Shown: piece after piece, positions 9,564 to 24,500 of the stretch
How the letters are laid out: every line of letters starts with the position of its first letter
Numbering within the stretch: position 1 is the stretch's first letter
NCBI GenBank assembly: GCA_963691655.1
Contig: OY829328.1
Span: forward strand, 16,198,704-16,262,703
Source of the DNA: Toxonevra muliebris
Taxonomy: Eukaryota; Arthropoda; Insecta; Diptera; Pallopteridae
DNA: 64,000 nt
Reading direction: 5' to 3'
Notes under the pieces: generated by a model
Databases searched by the model: none
Seen by the model: only the letters and a program-made list of their open reading frames with translations
What the model was told of the DNA's origin: nothing
Position numbers and translations under genes: made by a program

Positions 9564-12500
9564 CTAAAAGAAAATTGTGAGTAGATTTGATTATATAGTA
9601 TAGAGTATAGGAAAGTGTTAAGCTTCAAACTTACCTTGCACAAAATTGTGCGATCTTTTTGACTTTCGCGTTGCATTTCCACGCGAAAAGCTCCTTTTGG
9701 ACCGCGAACGCGTACTGTGAGTTGGCCAGCTCCAGCACCACGTGTGTCGCAGATGAAACGTGATTGGAATGTAGCCAAAACGCCGTGTTCAATACCAGGT
9801 CCGTAAACGCGTACCTTATTAAATTAATTCAAATAGATTTAGTTTGCGTTCTCACAAGTAATCATTTATCATAACTTACCTTGCTTGCATCTGGTGCGCC
9901 GGCAACTTTAAGCGCGAACGGTGATCCAGGTACATTTTGTCCACCATATTTTATGGTCAGTAAGTGTCGTCCCGGCTCTTGTGGTTTTATGTTCAAAGTA
10001 AATGTTGCATCACCATGGTCATATAGCTCGCAATAGGCTACTTTACGTGGCCCTGCACAGTGTGCCGTTAGCTCTCCAGGACCCGCTCTTCTCGTGTCGA
10101 TCCATGATTTAATATCTTTACCAACAATACCATGACGCAAACCTTCGCCAGAGCAGATTACCTTTGAAGCATCCATTGACGAACCAACAGCTACTGTTAG
10201 TGGGCAGCCCTTGACCAAACGACCATTCCATTTTACCGACAATGTTAAAGAACCAGAAGACGATTTCTGTGGTGTGTATGAAGCTAACCAAATATTTTCA
10301 TTTGGACGTGGCTGAGCTAAACTAACTGGCACCGAAGTATTATCTTGATGTACAAGTATGACTTCAGGCCGTCCTGCCGGTGCATTTGTTGCATCAATGG
10401 TGAAATGTGCCGCTTCGCCTGCCTGTGCTGCCGCCAAACCACGACCAGTAAGCACCACTTTATCGGCAGCTTGCTGTCCAGTAACGAAGGCACTACGTGG
10501 GCATTGCACAATAGTAAGACCACCCCAAGTCAGATCCAGTTCATGTTCGCCTGGCGCTAAGTTATCAGCGGAGATAAAAAGACGCATTTTGCCATCGTTA
10601 AGTTTATCCACCGGTATCTCTATGCCATCAATTGTACAGGATAATTCGCCAGGTCCAGCATTTTCCACATCAAAGACAATACGTGCTGGCAAAATAAGAC
10701 GACCATCATGATCTAGAAGTGTTCCCCAACCGCCAACCGGCGTAATTTTTCCAGTTTCAACACATGAAATATTCCAAGGTGAACCAGGCAAGCTGCCTCG
10801 ATTGGGGCAGCTAGCACGAATCTCATAGCGACCCACAGAAAGAATGGTATACGAAATACGCCACTCATTGTTACCTAAAGCCTGAAATGTTGAAATAGTT
10901 TTAAATTTTACAGTGGCAACATAATTTGAGCCTATCATAGAGATTTACCTTAATCTTAGGCTCAACACGTTCGCCAAACTCATCCACACGTTCAATTTGC
11001 ACATTGGGTGCTATCGGGCAGTAAACAATGAAAGAAGCTTCCTTATTGCGATGGCATACTTCCAAGCCATTTCCAGCAGCACGAGTATCATTTTTAGAGC
11101 CAGATGATGTGGCCGTGAAGCTAAATGGAGAACCCTGCACTGTTTCGCCACCATACATGAGAGTGAGTTTATAGTTGCCGGGCTGTGATGGCACAAATTC
11201 GACGCTATAAATGCCTTCTGATTGTTCGGTTATATGCACTGGAAGATTTTGATTAGTTGGTGAAATGGCAAATGCTTCCAATTCGGCAGTGCCAGCATTT
11301 TCAGTTCGTACTAATCATGAAGTAGGCAGTTTAAGTAAAGTTATACTACATCGAATTCCGACTTGTGAATACTAACCTGTGAAAGAGATTGGACTATGCA
11401 TTGCCAGTTGTCCTTTAGGAACACCTTGAACCGAAACTTTGCTAGAATCATACGATTCGCATGTGAAAGGGCTACCAGGTAGAGGCTTTGATTGATGCAG
11501 TACCTCTGAAAATGGTTACAATTAGTTAAAATATTTCAACATTTATCAAGTTACTTACCGATAATACATTGTCCAGGCTTATTAATAGTGAATTCTGCTT
11601 GTAAATGGCCGCTCTTTGTTTGATAACAACGCACAGGCAACGCTTGCCCACCTGGCCCTGATACTACAACATCAAACTCTCTGGCCGGTCGTTTAACTGT
11701 GTCAATTGCGAATGATGTAGTTTTGCCTACGCGTGACTGATATAAGCCCAAGCCACTGACACTGATTTCCTTGCCCGCACCAGCTGGCAAAACATTGATT
11801 TCCAATGGCTTCAATGAGACAGGCACCTCGTTGAATAGAATTGTTATTTTATGTGGTGCTACCCTCGTCGGATGGTATACAATCTCGAAAATGCCATTCT
11901 TGGAAGGACCTCGAATAGAGTGTGGCACTTCCGAAGCTCCACATTTCACAATGGCAGAAAGCTCTCCCTGCCCAGCTTCGTTGAGCAAAACTGATATGCT
12001 TGCTGGACGATGGCACAAAGCTTCTCCAACTTCGGTGATCTTAACCAATGCAGGATCGAATACTGTGAGCGTACGCGTACCAATATGCTGGCGCGTTTCA
12101 CGATCAATAAAGCGTATCGAGTAATTGCCTGTCATGTGCGTGCGGAACTCTGCCGTCTGTCTGGTAATGGTATATGGAACGGGCTTGTGATCGGGTCCAA
12201 CAATCTCAGCAATTTGATCGTCCGTAGGGAAATCGATAGTAGCTAAACTGCCGATCTGAATATGTTGCGTGGTTTGTTGTATATCAACTCGGAATGGGCT
12301 ACCATCGACAGGCACCTCATTGAATGTTATATTGACGTAATGAGGCTCTGTAGTTTGCGGCACGAAGGTAACATCATATAAACCACGTGCACATGCAACA
12401 ACTTCGGCTTTTACAGTGCTTGTGTCTGTGGAAACCACTAATTCCAAGGTGCCTTCTCCAGCACCAGCAGCATCAACACTAAATGTTACTGGAATACCCA

Positions 12501-15500
12501 AAGCAGCAGGACCATATTGCTGATCTAAACCGCTAATGGCAACGCGTGACACATCGAAAACATTGCAAGAGAATGGTGAACCATTTATGTGCTGATCATT
12601 TGCAGTGACACTAATCAAATGACGCCCAACAACTGTGGGATGGAATGAAGCAGTATAAGCATCACCCTGCCCATTTATTTCACACGAAACGTTATCCCCC
12701 GACGGTGAGGTAACAAAAATTTGTGGTTCCACATTCTCAAATCCTTCTAGCTCAAAAGTGTTGTCAATTTTGACAGCAGCTTGTTTTAGGCCTTCTCCAC
12801 TAGCCAAAGCACGTGGCAAGCTAATCGGCGCTGATGCAATTTGGCAGGTGAACGGTGATCCTGGCACAGGATGCCCATTAAAACGCACTGATAGCGAATG
12901 TGCAGCTGCTTCGGTTGGCTTGAAATTAACTTTAAAGCGTGCATTACCCTCAGATTGCACAAAGTTTGGTACATTTTTCCCATTGACAGCAACAATAATT
13001 TCCAAATTTCCAGCACCAGCCTGACTGGCATTAATGCCAAAACTTACACTTTTGCCCACCACACCCGGTCTTATATCGGTAACAATAACTTTCTCTGCGG
13101 AATAGGCTTTCAGCAAGAATGGACTACCCTCCACATGTCCGCCGCCAGGCAGACGCACCTCAACCGAATGATCACCAACTTCAATGGGTTCAAATTTAAT
13201 ATTGTAGCCAACGCTTGGTAAGGCATCGATTTTTACGGGAACGCTACGCCTAGCAGGACCAAGAACTTCAACTGTCGGCTCCGTATCGGATTCCACAACA
13301 AACTCAAATAAACGACCAACGCTAACTTTGTCCATGGTCTCGGGTGATTGTATGCGTGCAGCAGCGGACACGCGACACGTAAATGGCGACCCAGGCACAT
13401 CTTGCCCATTAAAGCGCAGTTCAACTGTATGATTTTGTGCATCACGTGGCGTAAAACTGATGGCATAAGTATGTTGCCCCTGAGCTTGAGCAGAGGTTGG
13501 TACGCGGCCACCATTTACGGTCACCTCAAGATTGCCCGGACCAGCTTGAGAAGTTTCCACTAGGAAAGTTACCGCCTTGCCAACTGTACCGGCGCTGACA
13601 TTTTTCACCTTAATAGCGTTGACGTCGTAAACCTAAATGGATTAAGAAAACAATCTCAATATTTGCTTATAGTTTTTGTGGCATATTTTAATGTACATTG
13701 GCGTCAATATTGCGAAATTGGTCGATACTTTTGTTGCTTGAACTCACCTTTGCGGCATATGGACTACCAGCGGTTGACAAACCATTTACAGTGACATTAA
13801 CGCGATGCTCGCCAACAACGCGCGGCACAAACTCAGCCTTGAAAATGCCTTCGGAAGTTTGATGAACCTGAGCTGGCACGGACTGTCCAGCAGGTCCTGT
13901 TGCATTATTGTGTTTTTTTTTTCAGTAGGAAGTGACGTGTTTTTTTTTTTTAATTTATTATGATTTATTAATTTCGGGTTTTTTTTAGTTTTTAGTCGAA
14001 TTGTTGCATACGCGAAATAAATGTAACGTTGCATAAAAATTGTTTTTGTTGAATTTTTGTTATGTTAAATAAATTTCAATTCAAGCGTGGATTAGTTAAA
14101 AATTCAAATTTAGAATTTTTGATTTGTAAGTGAGAAAAATTTTGAAAAATTTTTGATTAGTTAAAATAAAAAAAAAAATCGGCAATGATTATGAGTTTAA
14201 ACGATTGAGTGTTATTAAGTGGGCATGGTGTATACGAGTGAGACTAAGAGTACGAGTTAGCATGCGTACTGGATTGAGGAAATTAAGATTGGTTTATAGA
14301 AAGGAGAGTTTTTGGGCTCAAAATATTTAAAAATACAGAGTTTTTTGATTTACTAAATATGTACAGCAAGAGAAGTGTTAATTGAAATTTAATGATATAC
14401 ATGTAGATATAAAGGAAGGCTTAGCATAACTATAGAACTACGCGATTACTAAACTAAAATGGTATACATTTACAGTGAACTTCTGTAACTATTAGTTACG
14501 CGACTTTCATAGCTCGCGCGATTATTATCGCGTTCTGAAATCGTAAGCGACAAGCACTGAGAATAAAGCGATCATCATATTTTTTAGGTATTCTTTTTCT
14601 CCCTTTCTCCTCTTTGTTATACACACTCAATCTCTTCCCTTTGCTTTCACTCTGCAGTACTTCATCATTCACAAAATCGCATCGCTGCAGAGCTCATTCT
14701 GCCGCGCTTAAAATCGCTTAGCCATTAAGTCGTTTGCGCGGTTTTATGTATGTCGCTTAACCTTTTCAAGTACACAAGGAGATTTTATAAAGATTTACAG
14801 AAATTAAAACCATCACCAACATAAAAGTTTAATATTCCTCAAAAATTATAAAGAAATTTGTACATATTTTTTAGGGTTGTCTTAATAGATTTTTTATTGA
14901 ATAAAAAACACATTTTTTCAACATTAATAAATGATTAAAAAACTTTAATAAACAAATTAGTAAACAAACTGTTATATATATTTAGTTTTTCGCCGACTAA
15001 AGAATCATTTCATTTCTGTTCAACTGTAATCGTTGTAAAGACACTAAAGGTGTTTGTTTATTAGTAATTTTTTTCAGTTTTATTTTGAATATTTTTTCTG
15101 GTTAAAATTAGTTAAAAAGAAGGTAATTGTGTACTTAAATAAACTAAATAAGTGTTAAAATTCAGTAGAAAAAGTATAAGAAAACATTGTAAGAAGTATT
15201 TGTCATATATGCGTGTATAGGTATATTATATATAGAGTCTAGTACAATAGTTTTCGTCGCCCTGAAATATAATATAGATACAAAAGTAAGTTGAAAATTG
15301 TCAAAAACAAACACAAAAAATAAAAAAAAAAGACATATAACATAGAGACAGGGAATATTATTTATATTTTTATACAAAATATATTTCTGTATTGATTAAA
15401 GGATCTTTAAGGAGAGTAAAAAGGAAATGAGGATATTGTAAGACAAGAATTGTACCCAAGTATATGGTATATTTGAGTATGAGTGGCAAAAGTACGTGCA

Positions 15501-18500
15501 AAGAAGAAATTTCTATTCATGAAAATGAATCTTCATGATGTTTTGATAAGAATTATGAGAGTTTTGGAAAGGACATGCACGATTTGTTCTTAAGGACATG
15601 CAAAAATTAACAAGAAATATAAAAGACAGACTCAAAAATGATTTTTATCTGTAAAAATTCGTCTGTATAGACAAATAGTGCCTGAAGTGTATTTTTGATA
15701 AGGACGAAATGAAATTTAGGTTTATATGTGTGTTGAATGTGAGGGTATATGTGTGAATGAATGATGGTATGTGAAATGATTGTGTGACGTGTCCAAAAAT
15801 ATTTATACCAATTCATAAACAAAAAGTGTGATTTTAAATTTGGAATTTTACAAAGGAAAAGAAATAAGTCTAAATGTGTAAATGCATAATTAAAAACACA
15901 AACAGAATTTACTCATCCAATTCAAACAGACACAGAATATAGACAATAATAATAAACATAGAGTTATTAGTACAACGAAAAACAAAAGATGGACTATGGA
16001 TCCATTCTAATGCAACGCAAACATACCTTCAACATTAACTTCGATATCTTCTAAGCGACCGCCGGCATGATTGATAACAAAAGAATTCGGTTGATGTACA
16101 GGCCCGGGACCGCCAAGTGACACTTGTGGACCGGACATGCCACCGCTTATATTGACCGTAATGGGACAACCGGGTACGGGCATTTTATTGAAAGAGACAT
16201 TGATGGTGTGTTCGCATGCTTCCGTTGGCACAAATGAAACGGAGAATCTACAAAAGGAATAAAATATTATTAGCTCGACTTTTACAGCCATTAAAATGGT
16301 TAAACTCCATTACCTTGCACTGCCTTGTGGATGCACTTGAGTCGGTATATTTTGTCCTTTTGCCGAGATGGTTATTTCCAAATTACCTTCTCCTGCATCG
16401 CCCGCATCCACTGTAAATTGTACCGAACGACCAACGGTGCCACGTGATACGCTGCCTACTACAACTTTCGTCGAATCATATGATTTTGCCAAGAATGGTG
16501 TTCCCTGTACTGGGAATCCATTGTATTCAACATTTATGGTATGGCCGCCCACCGTGATTGGTGTAAATTCAGCTGTGAAACCAGCATGTATATCACCGGT
16601 AACACGCACCGGTAGCTCACCGTGTGGACCACGTACGCTTACGGCCAATTCGGCAGCACCGCCACCGCTTACAGTTATATGAAATGAGGCGGGCCGATTC
16701 ACCGGTATCAATTCCAAATTCGTTAAATTTAACATAACACGTGACGTATCTGCTACGGCGCATACAAATGGACAACCACGCACCGTTTCACCATTAAATT
16801 TTATATCGATCAAATGCGACTTTGCTTGTTCCGGTGTGAAGGAGACCAAACAACGTCCACCTCCGACCACTTGTACATGATTTGGTACTTCGCCTTCATT
16901 GATCGAAATCTCCAGTTGCCCTTCACCAGCTGCACTGGCATCAACGCGGAATTGGCATGGCTGTCCGACGACGCCACCATTCACATCGGTCACTTGTATG
17001 AGACTGGCATCGTAGACTTTTGCTATCAAAGGTCCGCCAGCGATTTTCGTGCCGTTTATTGATGCCTCAATGACGTGCGTACCCACTTCCGTGGGCACGA
17101 ACTCAATGCGTGCAGCACCATTTGCCGCCTCATGGGTGACTCTGGCATTCAGTTTTGATTTGTTTGGTGTCAAAACTGTTGCCACGCACTCGCCTTTACT
17201 TAGGCTTTGTCCAGGAGGCGGCAGTATCTCAAAAACCGCCGGTGTATTGGCTGGTACGAGACGTGTCGATTCGCCCAAAGCAGTTAAACCTGGTGTCGAC
17301 ATAATTTCAACGTGCCACGGTGAACCTGCAATGATAAAATTATAACAATTACAAATAAATTTGAAGAATACTTATAATTTTCTATAATTAAAACAAAAAA
17401 ACAAAGATGCTCTAAGCAAACAATGTAGTCTCATCAATTTTATCGTTTAGTTTCATAATGATACCTAAAAATCTTTTTGGAACCTATTCCGTTTTCCCGT
17501 TGTAGGCAACGCATCTGTGAACCGACATAACGCGGCAACTGGCAATACTTATTGCTTTCAAACGATCGCAATGATTTTCATTGTATTGGATCGCAGTTGT
17601 GCTGCCTTCAGTGGGAGAACGGCCTTAATGTTGCATTCATTGTCTCATATACAGTTGGGTTTAATAAAATAAATCAAATTATGCAGAATGATATATATAT
17701 ATGTTGTTCTATGGTTTAAAGTTAACCTTTTCTTATTTTAATTAGCTATGAAAAACTCAACTCAATTATTTAAGTAGGTACAATTTACATAAGTAAGAAA
17801 ACTTTCAACTAGATTCCCTTCAAGCTAGACTTAATTATCTTACGGTAAAGCGCACTTCAAGTTAAGTCAGGCTTTAAGAAGATCGAATACCTTTTCTTTA
17901 GTTTTTCCATATGTAACTATAGACATAGTTCCCTAATAAAAAAGAAAAACATATTTATCTTTAAGCTTTTCAAATGGCCAAGAGGTAACAAAACTCATTA
18001 AGCTTTACCTAAAATTACCATTACCAACCAGACCTCATCATTAACATCACCGCCAGTGGAAACTTCATCTTTATAAAAATAATAAATAACAAATCTTTAT
18101 GTAAAGGCAATTGTTGCTACTATCAGAAGATGATAGCGCCATGTAATATGCAAATACATACATACACTTAAAGAAACAATGTACTATGTATATATACACC
18201 AGGTGCAGAATACCCAGCGTTGCCCGTGATCATCCTCTCAATTTATAAATTTATTATTTTCGGCAATTTCTTGTCACTGTTCCATTGATGTTAATTTAAT
18301 GCCAGTAATTTATATCTATTTATAATTCATTGTAGAGAATTTGTAGCTGATAAAGTTCGTATTCTTTTAATTCATATCCTTTGAATGTAAGGCTTCGCAT
18401 CAACTTGTCCAATACGGTATTTTTTTTTGTACAGTAAGAATTACAGGTTACTGACTAAACTAAACAAATGAGGAAATGAAAAATGAAGTTTTTGTTTAAT

Positions 18501-21500
18501 TGTTTCGCCAATTCAATGACCAGAAACGCCCTAGCAAAGCAGTTTTAAAGAACTTTTCCAGTACAGTTCTGACATTCTTTTTAAAGATAGGCAAAGTTGG
18601 TTTAGTATTAACTATTCATTTGACTCTTTCTTTGCCGTAACAGTTTCAAATTCTTTCCAATCAATTCTTTTTTAAACAAATATAAATTTATTAAAATCGG
18701 TGCAACAGTTTTTGGAATAAATGGTCCTGAAACGGTTAAATTTGTTGAAACTGTTTCCAACTTGATCAAAACGGTCAGAGATTCAATTTGGTAAATTGGT
18801 TAAAATTGCTTCAAACTTGATCAAACTGGCACGAATTCCGATATCATATCAGGTATCGTTTTGAAGATACGCTCATTTCGTGGCATACAGATTTTTAGTT
18901 TCAGCTATTTGAGCTGGGGCCAGTTGCTAGTGAATCAATGAATGAGTGAATGAGTCAGACCAAGCATATTTATATCCAAACTGTGAAAAATATGAACCCG
19001 TATATACAAATAACTTTATATATATGTATGCAGGTAACTATTTATACATAGCAATTTTTTATGAAGAACCTTCACTCAGCCAAGCATAACTTGGCCATAT
19101 TAAAAGAAGCAATATTATTATTATTATTCATGCTTATGGACACTTTTGATAACTTATGAGTGCAACAACGTGGTGTAGCATATATCTATTGTGCCCTACC
19201 TTACACCGACCTCAAAACTCTCATCGCCTCATCGCCCCTTCAAAGTGTTTTCTTGCTATTCGTCGTTCAGAAAGAAAATGCAATTGTTGGCTGTATGCAG
19301 CAAATGACCATGACGCTGCACATTGCACTTGCAGTAGACTATAAATTGTGTTGCAACAAGGAAGCAGTTAAAGAAAGGCAAACTACGAAAGAGAAGTTGC
19401 CAAAGAAGCACTTAACCTCCAGTCTTAGTCTTTAGTTTAATTCTAAGGTAGATGAAATTAATATTTCTTCTTCTTTTGTTGTTTTTTGCTTTGCTATTTT
19501 AATTTTTCAAGTTGAACTTAAGAGTCATGCGAGCTACTTCGAGAGTTGGCAACTACAGCAGGTATTTAAATATATTTATTTACGTGTAGATTGAGACATT
19601 CTTCTCGCATAGTTAACTGTATTAAGTTGCCCCCTTCTTCTGTTGCAACTAGAAATTTTTGTAGATTTGTTATTTCATTCAAGATAGAAATTGTCGTTCC
19701 AATGTTGGCTTCTTTAATTTGTTGCTTTTCAACGTTTTTTTTTTTTTCTTTTTTTGGTTTTACATACTTTAAATTTCGTATACATACATATGCAAATAAT
19801 TTCTTTCTTGATTTTATGTATGTATTTATTGTCATAGTTTTGAAATGGGACGCTCTCTTCTTCTTCATCTTCGTCTTTTTATTTATGCTACTACCAACAT
19901 TTGCATTTAGTTGGCTTAAGTAATTGATATGCTTAGCAAATTTGTGTGAAACAGATTGCGCATATGTAATTGAGATTGCAATTGTTTTGAAATTGTTAAT
20001 GTCGCTATTGTCGTTTTTATCAAGTTCAACAAGCGTGCAAAAACAATAACAACAACAACAATCGCAATATTGTGAATTTTCGCTGTCCTTATTTCAGTAT
20101 GTAAAAGCAAATAATTTCTTCTCGTTGAACCGTAATAAAAATATGTTGGTATATATAAAAGTATTTAAGATATGAATTGCTTAAGGGGGAAAAGTTGGCC
20201 TGATAAACTTACATCATTATTTAGCTCTAAGTGAATTCCACAGGTGTTTACAGTAACTATAAAAAGGCATGAGAAGCTTGGAAAATTTGCCTTACTCTAA
20301 AAGTATGCGAAATAGCCCCTTCTCTATATTCTTTCTTCAACCTCTACACTTCTTCGTAAAGAAAACAACTACTCTGGCAGTAGGCCCAACTTGAGCTCTA
20401 ACAATTCTTTGTGAAATTTCTAATTCTCTTATCTATTGTGTTGAATTTTTGGATTAGCGATTTATGTAATAAAAAAAAAAAAAAATTCAATGTTCAAATA
20501 TTCAAACGTGGGTGCAATAGTGCCTGGGTTTAATTTCCACACAGCCGAAAAATCAAAAATTCAGATTATTCGACACGGCACCTATTTTTTGGCTAACAAT
20601 GCCAAAGCCCCATGAGTAAATATTAATCTTGGCAAGTGAATCCTGCACAAAATTGTACAAATATAGCTCGCACAACATGAATGGATGCAAAAAGATCGAT
20701 CTGAGCTCTTAATGAACAGTTGTGCAATAGCAACAGATGACGGAAAACAATGAAAGTTTCTCAAAATTGCTATCTGAAACCGATGCAGCAGATTTTTAAA
20801 GTGAATCTTTTAAAGGCGCGTTAGATATGTGTGAAAGCACAGAATCGATGCAATGTTGATATTAATTAATTAAGAAAATGGTGGGTCGCGAAATGGCTGA
20901 AACAGCATAATTTTACTTTTTAATGTGCATATCGCTTATTTGCTGCAAGTCTTGCAAACGCGCGATATGTAAATAAAAAAATATTATTATTAGTTAACAG
21001 GGACGACCTCGATAGCCTATTGGATAGTGCACTAGACTTTCATCTGGGAGGTTCGGGTTCGATTCCCGTCTTCGTCTGGTGGTTAATTTTCATAACTTTC
21101 TTATATTTACTATCAATATGAAGTGTATGAGAATTATAAGATAGTGTACAAGTACACACATTGGTTGGTAATGGCAAAACCACCAAGCCGATAAAAAATT
21201 GCCACACCGCCGTTCGAAATCGGCGTTAAACTGTAGGTCCAACTATGTGGTATCACAATGGGCCGTTCAGGCCTAAGTGTGTCTCTCGACAGCCACTCCA
21301 ATCCAACCTAACCTTAGTTAACAGGATGTGCACTGGGATCTTAAGATCTATTGTGCCCCGCCTAGGACTTATAGCAACTCTTTTTGTCCTATCCTACTTC
21401 TAGAGATTTCAATGTTTCATCTGGTATTAGATAGTCACTGTTTTTCGTATTGTGTATTAAAATTTCTAAGTGTCCCTCGCAAAACTTACATAAGTCGCTT

Positions 21501-24500
21501 GACAGTATTTCTACTGTTGTTAGATGGTAGTTTAAAATACAATGTCCTGTTAGGATTCCTGGTATGATTCTAAGATTGTTCTTAGTTAGCTTCATACAGT
21601 CTCTACAGCGTTTTAGGTTGTAATTCCCTAGTAGTGTTTTCGACTGTCTTAGACCAGGTTGAGTGTCCCAGTATAATTTCCTAAACTTTTCTTCTTCCTC
21701 CCTGATTATCGCAAAATCGTTCTGGACCGATGAAAGAGGTTTCCCCTCCCCTTTTCGCTAGCTTGTCTGCTATTTCATTACCTTTTATTCCTGTGTGGCT
21801 CGGAACCCAGAGAATACAGATTCGGTATTTAGTTTATCAAGACATTCCCACACCAGTTTGGAGTTCACCTGGTGTGTTTTCAATGTCTTGATAGCCGCTT
21901 TGACTGTCGATGAACATAGCAATGTTCTGGTTTCGGTAGTTCCGCTTAAGATTGAAGTACGCACATCTTTCAATGGCGTATATTTTCGTCTGATATATGC
22001 TAGCGTATCTTCCCATGGACTCCGAGTATTTTATCCTCGGGCCATAAATCCCTACTGCTGTACCTTCATTAGTAAGTGACCCGTCTGTATATCAGGTTAT
22101 GATTTTTTGGTGTATTTTATAGGTTTCACATACGGTATACCTTCCCAATTCTCTTTATTGCTCAGTTCAGTTCTAAACATTTTGATGAAGCTGAACTTCG
22201 GTGTTATGTTATCGAAATAAACAAAAGAGTGAATAAATGAATAAAGTCAACTCTTGCAAGAAGAACACGAACAGCACACTCTCTCTCTCTCTCTCTCTCT
22301 CTCATATTTATGTATTTGTACTAAACGAATTTCTTGCAAAAACAACGCAACTTACCGTAAACAGTAAATCCCTCTGAGATATATCACTCGCTAATTTGAG
22401 ATGATATTGAGAGAGTAGACGTCTCTGCTTGTATTGCATAGGACCAATTCCCAACAACCAAATTCGTGGTTTTTAATAGCAAATGGTTGATTGCACGGTT
22501 TGATAGGTAATTGGCCACTGTGACATCACAGTTAATGAGACTACCGATGAACCTGCTATAACAGGTTTAGAAGGGTCGATCGCTTTTGTGGAATCGGCTA
22601 GGCTAATATGTTGGAAACTTATTCTAGGCTTTAAAAAAGTGGCGAGTATGCTCCCCTATATACATGATGTGCTCTGATATTTCCGAAATAAGTTAGGTCT
22701 ACATATCTAATGCGGCTGAGGGTTGCCTGTGTATGGAAGATGATAACACGACAAATCGCATTCTATGTAAATTTCCATTCAAGGGTCGGCACACAATGGG
22801 CATAACGTCGCCTGAGAATTGAATTAGCGAATGTGTTTACGTATTCCTATACCTATACGCCAAATCAATTATCAGGCGATGCTAAGCCAATTCTTCCGAT
22901 AAGATCCTTTTCTGCAAAATGTGTTCTTGGCTTCATTAGGTTCGAAGAGCGTATTTTGCACTGATAAGAGTTTGGCAAAAATTATCTTTGAGGTTGGAAG
23001 GTCTGACTTTTGGATTAATGATATAATATTTTGAAAATAAATATGTGAATACAAACATGTATTCGCGATCAAATGTCTCTTTTTCATTAGATACAGAGTA
23101 TACCATATATGCATTGGTGTATAAGTTAAATGTACATCGACTGAAACCGAAATAATATTATAAATATAAACACGTGTTTTGTGTTCTCCCACCAAAATAT
23201 AACAAAATTATATGCAATTATAAAATGAGTTCAAGTTCATTTGTATGTATGTATGTATCATAATTAAGTGGCAATACTAAGCACAAAATATTTCATACCA
23301 AAAAAAGCTTGAAAGTATTTACAGCGATTTTTGACAGCTTTTAGGTTTTAAGGTCAAAATATTTTTAATGTTTTTCTTATTGTATATAAATAGTTTTCTA
23401 TAAAATAAAATTTAATAAATATGCAATTAAGTATTTTATATTTTGTTGGTTAAATTTCAAGTAAAAAAGAAAAAGTTGTTTCGAAATTACTTTAAAAAAA
23501 ATTTCAACTCACTCTAGTCTGATTACTTTTACTGATGAAAATTCACGCTTATTTTTAATTCAAAAATTGAGCTATTGTTGTGTGTAGCTTATCAGTTTTT
23601 TTTTTTTTTTTTTTTACGGTCGGCTATAGCTACAAATCAAGCAATTAAATGCTTGATTTTCTTTTGCAAACTTTTACTTTTCTTTTCGGTTTTTTTTTTT
23701 TTTTGATAATTGTGATTAATTTATTATCCGCTATTATTATTTTCCATTAAGTTTTCGTTCTCAACAATAATGAAAGAATGTCTTAAAATAATTATCAAAA
23801 TATACTTTCTTTTTGGGGACTTGTTTTTTTCTTTCTTTGTTATCTGTTATTAGTTGTTGTTGTTGCAGACAAAAAAGGTGAAACATGAAGCATGTTGCAC
23901 TCTCCTTAAACATAAATGAAAAATGTCAAGATGACAATTATTTTAGCAGCTTGAAATTAAAAAAATTATAGAGAAAAATGCAGAAATTTTTTCATTCACT
24001 CAGCAGTTGATGCTGGTCACTTACAAACATTCAACGGCATATAAATATATTCCCATAGTTATTGCTGTGCATTTGACAGACACTGAGACTGAAGCAAACA
24101 GTGCCGGATCATAAAATTTTTCTTGGTTGAAGAACAAATGTAGAAATTTTTTGTTGTATAAAAATAACTGAAATACTTTCACAATAGTTTTACTCTTGCA
24201 AAAAGAAAAGACAGAATCTGTTCAGTAACTTAATTTCTTATTAATAAAATGAAACATTTTAGCCCAAAAAAGTTCGAGGGTTTTCTAGCCTTCAATGCCC
24301 CATTGAAGCAGCCGCCACTGTTTACATACATGCATTCATACACGTATGTGTAAATATCAATAATATTTACTTTTAATGCAATTTTCATTTTCATGTTGTG
24401 TAAAAAAGTAAAATAAAAAAATAAAAATAAATGAAAAAGAAATACACAGAAATTTATTTAAAAAAGGAAAAGTGCAGCAAAAAAAAGAAAAAAAAGAGAA

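Noticed and set aside
11771..13563. Plus-strand frames opposite the large filamin exon
   Set aside because: Antisense shadows of the jbug repeats.
19591..19923. Hydrophobic plus-strand frame
   Set aside because: Phe-rich product of T-runs; not a membrane protein gene.
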